From NCBI GenBank assembly GCA_038496445.1, contig JALMLS010000157.1:1-45997 (forward strand): a DNA stretch of 45,997 nucleotides. Reading direction: 5' to 3'. This DNA is from Trichosphaerium sp. ATCC 40318. Taxonomy: Eukaryota > Discosea > Flabellinia > Trichosidae. Below are positions 1-10,661 of this stretch, in pieces (position 1 is the stretch's first letter; each line of letters starts with the position of its first letter). Under the pieces are notes generated by a model. The model ran no database searches. It had not been told where the DNA came from and saw only the letters and a program-made list of their open reading frames with translations. The translations under genes and the position numbers were made by a program.

Positions 1-69
1 AGATAAAAAATCACGTCTCAGTGTGGGCATGAAAACGAAAAATGAAGAATGCAATGAAGATTTCTGAAT

Positions 70-474
70 ACAATTTAGTCGGGCCTCTGCCTCAGCAGGT
101 CGTCGCACCCGAAGGCTTGAGCGACTCCCTAGCTTACAACAGTAAATGCCCTAAGACCCTGTTCGAGTTCCCGTGGTTTACGGGGCCCCTGCGGGCGTTT
201 GCTAAGACGTGCTACTTGTGCCATAGTGTAGAACCTTTGCGGGCCGAAGCCTTTCGTTCGAGGAGGCGCAGCAACGACAATGTCGCCGCGCGGCTCTTGG
301 CGGCTGGGTTTCCGACTTTAGAGGCCTTCAGCCGTACTCCCAATGGCGTGGCTTCGCGAACCGCCCTCTCGGACGTCCGCGGACACTAGAGGCCACCGAT
401 GCCCGTTCCTCTCGTACTGAGGCATCGCTACCGACGACGCGCATGTTAATAAAATAGGCCCACCAGTAGGGTAA

Positions 475-518
<44 letters not shown>

Positions 519-1235
519 GTAAGTGGGTGAACAATCCAACCCTTGGAGCATTCTGCTACACCTGGATAGGAAGAGCCGACATCGAAGAATCAAAAAGTCG
601 CGTCGCTCTGAGCGCTTGGCGACCACAAGCCAGTTATCCCTATGGTAATTTTTCTGTCACCCCAGTGTCAGGTTACATGACTAGTCACGAGGGATCTCTA
701 GGCCTCCCGTTAGGGTGCAAGAGCGATGGCTCCACTCTTGCTCAAGGGGGCTTTTAGCCTTGGCCTCTACGTGGGGTTTCTGTCCCCACTGAGCTCCCCT
801 TAGGTCATCCGTGTTACCCTATAGCGGATGTGCCGCCCCAGCCAAACTCCCGGCCACGCGCTGTCCGCCTTAATGCTTGTCAAAGTTCCGGAATCGGAAG
901 GTAATCCGCACTTTCGATTGGGCCCGCCTCATCCTAAGAACCGACTTGTATGGTTCGAGCAGCGCCACGTCCTCCGAAGAGGCAGGCGCTTTCGCCCGTT
1001 TTGAATGCGTCTGGGGCCCGACCTCCGGAGTAGAAGTGTTACACCTTTCGTAAAAAACTACTTCCTACCCTATACCTCCAGTGCCAAGCCCCTAAGCGTG
1101 GTGAGAGTCAAACTCAACAGGGTCTTCTTTCCCCGCTGGTAGAAAAGTCGCCCGTTCGCGACTCTGTGGTTTCGCCACGGTCGGCGTAGGGACAGCGAGA
1201 ACCTCATTCATCCATTCATGCGCGTCATTAGTTAC

Positions 1236-1285
<50 letters not shown>

Positions 1286-3890
1286 AACCCGTGCTTGGGT
1301 GAAATTAAGCACCGCAACTTTCAAAGCACTGGGCAGGAGTCACCCTTTGTCAGACCTCAGAGGAGGTATCAAAGGGCTAAGTTTTAAGTAAACAGTTGGG
1401 TTCTCTAAGCTTCTGAGAGTTCCGCCATGATCCGCTTGTGGACCTCTTTGCAGGGACTGTGCGCCATTCCCGAAGGGGCTACACTGAAGTAGCGCAGACG
1501 CACGTCGTCCCGGGTCCCGGTCAGCAGAGCCAGCCCTTTTCCCGAAGTTACGGGCCGCGTATGCCGACTTCCCTTACGCCGTTTACACCGTGCAGCGCCA
1601 GAGGTGACTAACCTAGGGGACCTGATGCGGTTTTCGGTACGGTATGAGCCTGGAGGACACTGAACACCCGAAAGTGTCGGCTTCGGAGAGGAGCAGCCTC
1701 GTGAGAACGAGCTCACCAACACCCCTAGAAAGCAAAAGTGCTTTCCCATTAGCTACCCTCGACTCTTTCCCTTCGCCGCTTTACGTGGCTCCGGGGAGTT
1801 TCCCTCGAATAGCTTAGGCGCGGGAGAAGGCCCCAGAAGTGTGGTTGCTCGCGTGCGCTCTCTCTCTCAGTGTTGCCACTTCTAAAGCAAATGCATCCTC
1901 CTTACCCATGCCCTGGATTACTCACCAGGTTGCCTTTCGCCGAGTTGAAAGCATCGCAGACTTCCACCAGTCTTCAGAACCGTAAAGTTCATCTGAACAG
2001 GTGTCGTCTGCCAGCATCAAACAGTATACTCTATTAGGAGCTGGCTTAGGACCGGCTAACTCGCAGCTGAATGCCATCACCGCGAAACCCTTCCCCACTT
2101 GGGCGACCTGGCTGTGATAAACACTGTTTCACCAGGCTCCAATTGCTACTACCACCAAGATCATCACTGCTGGTGGCTCCGGGTGGACGCCACCGCCCCC
2201 CTTCTACGCCACCAGCACGCCGTCCTACCGCACCCTGGGCCGAGCCGGGGCGATCGCGCAGCGGCGGCTAAGGCAGTTTAGCGCCATCCATTTTCGGCGC
2301 GTCCCAATTCGGCTGGTGAGAAGTTACTCACTCCTTAGAGGATGACGACTTCCATGTCCACCTTCCAGCTGTCTAAACTGGAACACCGCCTTCGTTGTCT
2401 TGGTTACTGCCTATTCGGGCGCCTTTGCTGCTGCTCGCGTTTAAAACCGTCTCGTCAGTCCTGCTTATCAAGACCGGCCCAATAGGGGTCCACCGTCTCG
2501 GTGATCACAGCCATTCGGCCTGTGATCGGTCGCCTCTTATGTGTTTGATAATAGGTCGATGGCAACTTTGGCCTCCGATACCTCTTTCCAGTGGCTCTAC
2601 GAGACGAGACCGGCGTCACGGACCCCCTCTATCCTTAGGGATACTTCGAACGGTACCAGCTACGTTGGCAGCTCGTTTGGTCTCTCGCCCCTATACCCAA
2701 TGTCCGGCGAGCGATTTGCACGTCAGCAACGCTACGGGCGTCCAGCGGGATTTCTCCCGCCTTCCCCCTTTTCGGGTATAGATCGCTACCTTTCGGGTAT
2801 CGCCCAACGTACTATCGCCTGCCAAGAGAACAACGCCGGAGATGGCAAAGTGTATCTACTTTGGTGTGACGTGTTTTTAATTACTTGCGTAACATAAAAA
2901 CATGATAATAGCATAGTCGGTTTTTTATGTCGATCTTTGCAAACTTATACATGTAATGTAATACGTTTGTTTTTATATAAAGAACTTGACGGCCTAGGAG
3001 CTTATCCTTGGCTTCATTTCTGTGCGGGTTGGAGGTTTGATCTCTCACCCTCGCACGCTCGGCGAACTCCTTGATCCGTGTTTCAAGACGGGATACACGG
3101 AGGCCATGGCCCAATAAGGGCATAGAGCCTCATTGAGGTTGTGGACGATGAATGACGAACTTCGTTCCTTTCGGAAGAAGACGTACATTCGGAGGTTTCA
3201 GTAATTTCAGTGAACCAACGCCATTTAAAGGTTTAAAAGTGCTTTTTGATGTCCTTTCAACCAAACCCACGTTTTTATGCTTTTCAGCTTGTAGGATGGT
3301 GTGGACAGCACAATTAGCCAGTATGACTTTTTTGTGTTAGTCACTTCTATGTTACCTTCCCCTCGACGTTTTGTTTCATTATAATCTTCCAGGGCACAAG
3401 GCCCCGGTCGCTTTTCCCTCGCTACAAGAGCGTCTGCCATGTGCAGATTAGGTGCAGGGCACCTACGTACTCCGTGCCATTTGTACCCTTGCCGGCTTCG
3501 GGTCTTTTAACCCTCTATCGAGGAGTGCTGTTTCAGTCTTCCCTCACGGTACTGGTGCGCTATCGGCCACCTCCCGATACTTAGCCTTGCCGGGTAACCT
3601 CCCGGTAACTTCGTATGGCACGGCCAAACCATACTACTCCTGGACGATGGGACTCTATTTCCTCGGTTGACAGCGTACGGGGCTCGCACCCTCTACGGCT
3701 ACGACTCGTGCGTAATTCCCGTCAACGTCTGGAAGAGCCACCACGCCTTAGCCCACAACTCCGATGCTAGGCTCGGATTCAGGCTTGAGCTTGTCCCCTT
3801 TCGCTCGCCGCTACTCAGGGAGTCCCTTTTGGTTTCCTTTCCTCTGCCCCAATGATATGCTTAACTTAGGCAGGTCGCCAAGTGTAACTC
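70..3890 (-). rRNA. 28S rRNA: 28S (LSU) ribosomal RNA
   Basis: Large-subunit rRNA on the minus strand. The complement of the sarcin-ricin loop, gttcctctcgtac, is at about 404-416. The complement of the 5' domain motif around ACCGTGAGGGAA is near 3540-3560. The classic 5'-end sequence complementary to gatatgcttaac lies at about 3854-3866. The 3' end is placed near 70 because the RNA reads CTGCTGAGGCAGAGGCCCGACTAAATTGT there, split as CTGCTGAGGCAG and CCCGACTAAATTGT, resembling the yeast 25S terminus. Both ends are accurate only to tens of bases. The gene is about 3.8 kb, longer than yeast 25S, and has AT-rich expansions, notably about 2865-3000 and 3160-3370. No splice or intron hallmark was seen in these. 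Confidence 0.93.
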
Positions 3891-4089
3891 AGGACGCAAG
3901 TTGTGTTTTTTTAATGCTTTCAGTATAGAACCAACCTTCCCTCTAAAGCTTCGCTTAAGTAAGCTAGGCATGAGTTCTGGAGGAACGTCACTTCCGGCAA
4001 TTTATTAATTAGTTGTGGCAACCACTTTCTTTTTTAGAAGATTAAGTGTGTACACCATACGCAGCACCAAATAAATTTAGTGTTTGTTT

Positions 4090-4260
4090 TGCTGGCGTCG
4101 CTGAGTCACGCTCCTTTGCCTGTGATTCGTGAGAATACAGAACGCGGCCTGAGGCATTCGGCAATGCCACCTTCAGATGAGAGCGATTCCGGTGGCTGGT
4201 TTCATAGTGATCCATGGCCTTCTTCGGGGAGGTGCCTAACCGTTCACCGACAAGGTTTGG
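4090..4260 (-). rRNA. 5.8S rRNA: 5.8S ribosomal RNA, divergent (approximate)
   Basis: Position between 18S and 28S makes a 5.8S RNA expected. The RNA strand contains GTATTCTCACGAATCA, which can be aligned with the conserved 5.8S segment GCAGAATTCCGTGAATCA. A GAAGAAGGCC stretch may correspond to the GATGAAGAACGC region. The match is weak, so the gene is divergent and its ends are guesses. The flanks (about 3890-4090 and 4260-4495) are then ITS2 and ITS1. An alternative is that the 5.8S sequence is fused to LSU as in microsporidia, but the distance from the LSU 5' motif argues for a separate ITS2. Confidence 0.5.
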
Positions 4261-4495
4261 TTTCTTTCGAAAATCTTGACGTTCTTTATAGTCGTGCCAC
4301 GACTGTGTTTTGGTTTGCCAAAATGGCGGTTGTGGAGCTGGCAGATATACAAGATATCACCACAGCAGAGGATGATTACATCTTCACTTACCGAGGTAAG
4401 ATTAGATTTACCAAACCAGAGCTGATACTCCAATTTTTTTTAAACTTGGTTAAAAGTTGGTTTAATTGCTTCTAAGGGTTAAATACCAATAGTAT

Positions 4496-7130
4496 TGATC
4501 CTTCAGCAGGTTCACCTACTGAAACCTTGTTACGACTTCATCATCCTTTATGAGCGCAAGTTCGAGCAGGTTCGATAACCGGCAAGCCGGTCGTCCCCCT
4601 GGTCTCACTCGCACCCACATCGGTCGATGCGACGGGCGGTGTGTACAAGCAACAGGGACAGATTCCAGGTGCGTTGATGACACACCTGTACGAGGCATTC
4701 CGCGTTCGTGGCTACAGTTACAGCAACCAGTCCCTAAGCACGCATGTGTCTTTTCGAAGAAGCAGCATTGAGCACACTTAACATCCAAATCGACCACACG
4801 GTGCGCTTTCATGTATTTTTTTATGAACATTGCAGAAACTTGCTTCATAATAAAGTTTGCCTTGGTAAAGATATAATCTTCCAAGTCAAAGCATTTAAGT
4901 GAAGAAGAAACCTTGTTTGTTAATTTGAAACGATCCACAGCTCTTTCAATGTTTACACTAAGGAACAAGTCCAAAGATGTAAGTTTCATCTAACAGCGCT
5001 TCTCGTCTTAACATTAAAGGAATTTAACTTCCTAAAAAGCCTCGACGAGGGGGTTAACTCTTTATATTAGGTTCAGGACAGACTTTGTTTGAAGGTGGTA
5101 GTTTCCGAAGGTGCGTTTAAGTGTAGTCGTATTTAGATAATAAAATCTGAGGTTTAACTCGCTGTCGTGAAGAAGTGTTCTGGCGGTTTCAGGGCTTGCC
5201 CGGATGCCTGTTCGGCCCAGGAACCCGTTGAACTAAGCAGTGTAGGCCGCGTGCGGCCCGGAATATCTGGGGGCATCCCGGATCTGTTATAGCCGCCGCT
5301 TCTTACGACTTTTCGCCGTCAGTCCTGCACAGGGGTCCCGCACGAGGCGGGGGAATCAATGTGACAGTAGCGATCTCGCCCGTTATCGGAATAAACCTGA
5401 CAGATAAGTCCACGAGCCTAAAACGACCATGCACCACCGTTAGCTAACTCGGAAAAGACCCTTCAGTCTGTTCGTCCCCTTAGAGCGTCCGATCCCGGTA
5501 AGTTGTCGCGCGTTGAGTCAAATTGAGCCGCAGCCTCCAGAGCCTGGTGGTGTTGCTCCGTCAATGCCTTTAAGTTTCAGCCTTGCGACCATACTTCCCC
5601 CCTGGGCCCGATTACTTCGGTTTCCCGTGGGAACGGGCCCCGAGCCTTGGTTTGCCCGGCGCCCATTCAGTCGGCATCGTTTACTGTGGAGACTACACGG
5701 GTCTCTAATCCGCTTCGCTCCCTCCACCATCGTTCTAGATCACCGGCCACGCCCTTGCAGAGCGCCTTCGCTTCGGGTAGTTTGGATCAGGTCAAAAGAT
5801 TTCACTCCTCGCTGATACCACACTCTCTACCCCGTACGCACCTAGTAATCGTGTGTTCTTTATTAGTGTGAAGACTAACTCAAGTTTTCCTCAAAGTACT
5901 TTTGTAATTCACAATGTTTTTATTCCCTTAATGAAGAACATGAGTTTTCACTCAGACTTGCATATCAGGATATTGTTCATACTTAGTTAAAATGAGACTT
6001 GAGCGTCGCACTTGGTAAAGTGTTGTTTTTTGTTTTTTTAAAGCCCAATTCCAGGATGCTGGTGGGTGGCATAGCGGCCGAAGCCTAAACTGACCTTGCG
6101 TTTGAGCGAAGCCATTTATGCCTGGTCGGGCGATGAAAAAGAGTCGGGGGTTTTGTCAAGGAGTAAACTCCTATCTAAACCTTGTCCCTCTCAGCTGTGT
6201 CGTTGTTTGGACTGCGAGCGCTTTAACAGCAACAGCAAAAGTATAAGCTTTCGGAGTGGGTGTTACCGCGGGTGCTGGCACCCAACTTGTCCTCCAATAG
6301 TTTCTCAGGGCGACATTCAGTTGCCCCTCATTGCGACGACCGGTTTAAATGCCGGCCTCGTTACACTCAGTCGCTGGCTCGATTTGCAATCAATGGCCAA
6401 GTTACGCGCCTGCTGTTACCCGTAAGTACAGGGGCCGTATCTAATGCCCCTTCTCCGGGAACCGAACCCTAGTTCCCCGTTACCCGTCACTGCCGCGGTA
6501 GGCCGTTACCCTACCGCCTGGCTGATAGGTCGGCCGCCCTTCCGACTCGTGGAGGGGGAGAACTCTCAACTTTATATCGATATGATCTTTATGAAAAAGC
6601 ACATTCAGCGAAGGATCGAGATTTGAACAATGTTCATTTTTCTTTCACCTAGTTTCACTTGTGTAAACTTTACATTTTTTTGAAACATGTCTAGTCAGAG
6701 AGAACTCCTCATAACTCCATCGCATGCCCCAACGCCGCTCTTCCCGACGGAGTACGGACGCCGCTTCCTAAGGGGAGGCTGCTTCCCTTGGCGAACCAAG
6801 ATGGGATCGGGTGATCGTCCGCTCCTGAGCGTTGGATGCGACCGATGGGTCCTTGCAGCAGAGGGGCCCATCGGCAGCGCTAGGCGCATTACGTATTAGC
6901 CGCAGGTTTCCTTTAATCCCGGTTATCCGCGGGGAGGCCACGAGTTTTGGTTATAGTGCGTTTAGGAAACGAGTTCCTGTGTGCAAAATGACGTGACCAT
7001 TATTAGTCTTGTCGGGTGGGTTACGACCGTTTTAAGGAGCCGTTTGCGGCTCCGAGGATACCTCTTTGCTGAGCTTGCATGGCTTAATCCTTCGAGAAAG
7101 CTTATCACTCCTGGCAGGCTCAACCAGGTA
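4496..7130 (-). rRNA. 18S rRNA: 18S (SSU) ribosomal RNA, long form
   Basis: Small-subunit rRNA on the minus strand. The 5' end is the complement of TACCTGGTTGAGCCTGCCAG at about 7111-7130, with GAG where GAT is usual. The 3' end is the complement of GTAGGTGAACCTGCTGAAGG at 4499-4518. The TTGTACACACCGCCCGTC motif is at about 4633-4651. The length is about 2.63 kb against the usual 1.8 kb. The excess lies in AT-rich expansions at about 4750-5150 (between the RNA sequences CCGCACGCGG and GAACGCGGAATGCC, helix 41-43 region), 5870-6060 (V4 region) and 6575-6690. The conserved core looks intact, so this is a functional but expanded SSU rather than a pseudogene. Confidence 0.95.
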
Positions 7131-7332
7131 CCTTTTGCATCAGAGTTTTTAAAGCAGATAGCTGCATTTAAAATAATTTCTCATCAGACCAAAGGTGGTT
7201 GAGGTTTTTAGGTGGTTTTTTGAAGAATGAACTTCATAAGAAACCATTCAATCTACATTCCTATTCTCTTTCAAGGAGGATATATAGATGAAGGTCTTTT
7301 TGATGAACATCACAAATACCTGGTGCCGGACA

Positions 7333-7367
7333 ACATCAGCCTTTCTTGTTGGAGAAGAAGCTGATGT
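7333..7367 (-). repeat. Single 8-bp stem hairpin in the 5' spacer
   Basis: ACATCAGC at 7333-7340 is followed 19 nt later by GCTGATGT at 7360-7367, a perfect 8-bp inverted repeat close to the 18S 5' end. On the transcribed strand it would fold in the 5' external transcribed spacer. It resembles none of the three repeated hairpin families. Confidence 0.6.
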
Positions 7368-7571
7368 GTCTTGGTTATGGTTTTTATGGCAAGAGATGCT
7401 CATAGAGCACATTGCCACAACAGCATAGGGTTGTGTCTTTTTAAAGGACTACTTTTCTTGATGAGTCATGCCTATTTTTTTTACTGAGTAGCCATTGAGG
7501 CATCGTCGGTAATAGCTTGCAACTGCATCATTTTTCATACACTCTTTTTTTTTTTATTTTTCTTTACTATT

Positions 7572-7752
7572 CAAGTACTTGAACTGTGCCTTTCCTTGTT
7601 AAGCCTTCAAGTTGTAGCAATTAGCTACACTTGCTTTTATTGATGTACTTGGCTTGTGTGCCTTTCCATCAATTTGCCTTTCACATTTTATTGCTTCAGG
7701 CTCACATCCTGTATTATTACCCAAGTACTTGATACTTGTCTTTCCATTGGGT
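7572..7752 (-). repeat. Spacer hairpin family C, three copies
   Basis: Three copies share the plus-strand core tacttg-(n)-ctttc, enclosed by different but self-complementary stems. Copy 1 (7572-7598) is closed by CAAG/CTTG. Copy 2 (7639-7673) is closed by ATTGATG/CATCAAT. Copy 3 (7719-7752) is closed by ACCCAA/TTGGGT plus a G-C pair and one bulged A. The loops are about 19-21 nt. Changing stems around a conserved loop indicates selection on RNA or cruciform structure rather than on primary sequence. Confidence 0.75.
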
Positions 7753-7872
7753 GTTTCAGATGTGGTCAATACAACTTTTGTGAATTACTTGGAGCACTTT
7801 GACTCCTTTCATCCACCTAAGCATGTGAATTTGCACATACTTAGAGCTGTATTGTCGTAGTATAACCATGAA

Positions 7873-8632
7873 CTCGATTAGCATTTCTACACCTTTTTTT
7901 TTTGGAGGTGTTATAATGTTAGAAGAGAACATGTGTTCATACTATTGGCAGTTGTTGCCCACTGAGGGCTTCAACTTGATTTACATACTCCTGGTGGTGT
8001 GACTTGCACATACCTAGGAACCGTGAATTTGCCTAATCTTGCCATTCGATTAGCATTTCTACACCTTGTGGTAAAGTGTTCTAATGCTAGAAGAGATGGC
8101 TCAGTTTCGGGCTAACATGACTCGATTAGCATTTCTACACTTTCAAATGAGTGTTCTAATGCTAGAAGAGCACATGTGGGTTTGTACACAAGTGGTTGTT
8201 GCCCACTAAGGGCTTCAAAACTCATGGTTTTCATGTTGCATTTACCTGTTTGCCCACTGAGGGCTACAAAGCTTAATACTTCAATTTGTGTATTGACAAT
8301 AACTCGATCGACATCTCTTTATCAATCTGTTAATTTAAGTGACAGAGATAAGATGAAGGAGGAGTATAGTGTCTAGTTTATTGTAAACAATGCATTAGTC
8401 CACTGAGGACAATGATTGTAACAAAGTGCGTATTTCTAATGATACAAGTAACTCGATTAACACATTTTACATATGAAAGAAGAGTACTTTGTGGTCACTG
8501 ACAACATTGCCACTATTGAAGTGAAATGTTGCTTGTGTCATTGAGAGTACAGTTTTCTTTTGTTATGATCCCAAGGACTCGATTAACATTTCTACGCTCC
8601 GTACTAAAACGTGCGTTATAATGATAGAAGAG
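7873..8632 (-). repeat. Spacer hairpin family A, six copies
   Basis: Copies are at 7873-7927, 8045-8095, 8121-8170, 8303-8364 (diverged), 8452-8484 (short) and 8578-8632. The plus-strand consensus is a left arm CTCGATTARCATTTCTACAC, a variable loop, and a right arm GTGTTCTAATGCTAGAAGAG. The arms pair as CTC/GAG, then a 2x2 internal loop, then an 8-bp helix, then a 3x3 internal loop, then ACAC/GTGT. The copy at 8578 has ACGC/GCGT in the last helix, a compensatory change. The copy at 7873 extends it to ACACC/GGTGT. Confidence 0.8.
7951..8414 (-). repeat. Spacer hairpin family B (ACTGA loop), four copies
   Basis: Copies are at 7951-7975, 8196-8218, 8252-8264 and 8393-8414, each a short hairpin with the plus-strand loop ACTGA (ACTAA in copy 2). 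Stems are GTTG-tt-GCCC/GGGC-tt-CAAC in copy 1, GCCC/GGGC in copies 2 and 3, and CATT-a-GTCC/GGAC-AATG in copy 4. The stem of copy 4 differs on both arms while pairing is kept. The copies alternate with family A hairpins. Confidence 0.75.
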
Positions 8633-10661
8633 AACTCTTCATTCTGGGGGGGCCGGACACAGTACTAAAGCTGCTATGTTACACATACAACAAACAACCA
8701 ACGGGCATCGTCATCGATGGATATACTAAGAGACGTGCTTAACTCGCCCTTTTCTATCACATAAGAAAGCTAGAGTAGCCATACTTGTGGTTTTGTGTTT
8801 TTTTTTATGTGTGCATAAGCGCAACTAGAATGCTCATGTCCAACTTTCCAGTAGGAAGAACGGTATCGCGTAGCAAACAGGATTTACAGCCATGTGCTCT
8901 AAAACGCTCAAAAACTCAATAGAACCACGTGATTGGTTCCATGTGTTTTTTGTTGCAATAGAAGAATACAGACCACCCTTTTCGCTACGTTTTGAGCCAC
9001 AAGTCGATTACCGCTGCCTATGGTGCTTATGTTTTTTACGCATTTTTCATAGGGGCTTTACGTGGTAGAAGACGACGGCATCATTCTAGGTCCTCGCGCT
9101 TACCGTCGCACCCGATCGCACTCCTGCGTTTTGTTTGGAATGTTGATCAGGCGCGATAGCCAGTCACCGTAAATGTGCTGCACGATGGGCGGACCCATAT
9201 CACCGTGCACTCCCTGTGGGCTCTTTCATCGAGTAAAAACAAAAGGTTGCAGCATTCGTCGCATCTTTTCTTCTCAAGAAGAAAAAACGCTTTTGCATTC
9301 GACCGATTATTTTTTTGTTTTTCTCGATTGTGCCAAGGGAAAGAGATCCGACTTCTGCAGGCGTTTGTCGCTCAAAATTTTTCCTTGTCTTTCTGCGCAG
9401 GCAAATCGCCTGGCAGTTGATGGGAATTTGATTTTGGTTTATGCCTCGTAGCCTTTTCTCCATTTACGCCGCCATTAGGCTACACGGTTGTAAGACTGCC
9501 TCCCTTTCCCGAAAATATCGAGTTTTCGTAGTCCTGGCTTGGTTCAATGCCGCTATTACTCACTTTAGGACGCAGTACAAATATCCACGGTTGGGAAAAA
9601 AAACTTTTCGAAGCTTTGTTTATCGCGTTGTACCCGCCCCCTGCGCTTTGTGCCGCCTTTTTTTCGTCATAAACTACTTGCGGCTGGGGTTTTTAACCAC
9701 TTGGCGCTGTTATTTCTCATTTGTAGCGTTGGTACGTTTTATTTTCTGGATATTTTGTCCAAAAAAAAAACCAACTTCTTTTTTTTTTGAGTTCAAATCG
9801 CTTTATTTATGGTCTTTACGCTCTTTTCAATCAATTTACGCACTACAAATCGCTATGGCTCGTCTACGTCGCCTTTCCTGTCCACCATGAATTTATCTTG
9901 ACGACGAACGCAAAAAAACAACCATCAAAAATCTTCTTACGCTTCATTTTTTATTATACCACTGTCTTTCTCCCGTACACAATTGTGTCAAAAAAATAAC
10001 AACCACGATCCAATCCGATGCGCGGCAAGATTGGTACTTATCCTACAAGATGTTAACGTCATATGGCTTGTTTGCTAGCCCTCACTATCGCTAACGTTTG
10101 GTTGTGCCACGTGAAAGATAGCGTAAAAAAAAAAAAAGTGCCCAACAAGTAACCTTTGTCTACTCGATCGAGTTGTGAGCTATGTGTACATTTTAACAAC
10201 AAGCTTATAAGGCCCAGATAAGCGATAAGGGGGTCTGGTAGTAAGTGTTGTAAATGTTAGAGCTTAGCTGGGTTTTTTTTTTAAAGCACAACATAGTAAA
10301 ACTGCGCGTGCTACGTTACAATCATTTATTTTTTTTTTTACACTGGATTTATTTTACACCACTGGGCGCGACACGGAAGTTTGAGCTTGTGGTTACATAA
10401 AAAATTACGCCCAATTTATTTTATCGCCCTGTAATCTTAAAACCCCAAGATGAAAGTACACACAAGGGTACTCTCTTCGCTACACAAGCAAAAAATGGGT
10501 AGGCGAATGGGGGTGGGGGATTAAAAATACCGCAACAAACTTTCGTTCTGAATTCTACAAAGGAAAAGATAGTTAGCGGAAGGTTTTGTTATATTTTGTT
10601 GGATGAAAAAAAATTTTTGTTGCTGCTAAACAGTTTGTTTTTTGGGTATGCACCTTACACG

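Larger units (their letters stand above)
7131..10661. other. rDNA 5' external/intergenic spacer, no protein gene
   Basis: This stretch lies upstream of the minus-strand 18S. It should contain the 5' external transcribed spacer and the polymerase I promoter, although I see no recognisable promoter consensus. The 18S-proximal part (7330-8640) holds the hairpin families listed separately. A short G/C-rich patch at 8646-8660 (ggggggccgg) interrupts the AT-rich sequence. From about 9240 to 10650 the plus strand is T-rich with many homopolymer runs. Open frames in it, for example at 9441-9890, have no recognisable domains and the composition of random T-rich sequence. The last part also holds the 3' flank of the PAK gene. 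No 5S rRNA or tRNA was recognised. Confidence 0.7.

Noticed and set aside
42-3855. Several open frames of 60-130 codons on both strands within the 28S region
   Set aside because: They coincide with conserved rRNA sequence and vary in frame with no protein features; they are shadows of the rRNA gene.
4080-4475. A 131-codon plus-strand open frame over ITS/5.8S
   Set aside because: It lies antisense to the expected 5.8S/ITS region and shows no domain.
7570-8640. Spacer repeats considered as a CRISPR array, tRNA-like genes or snoRNAs
   Set aside because: Spacing and sequence are irregular, units are hairpins with variable loops, and no tRNA T-loop or box C/D-like pairs at proper spacing were seen.
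9173-9999. Open frames of up to 149 codons in the T-rich spacer
   Set aside because: Phe/Leu/Ser/Arg-rich translations typical of T-rich DNA, overlapping in several frames, with no recognisable motif.
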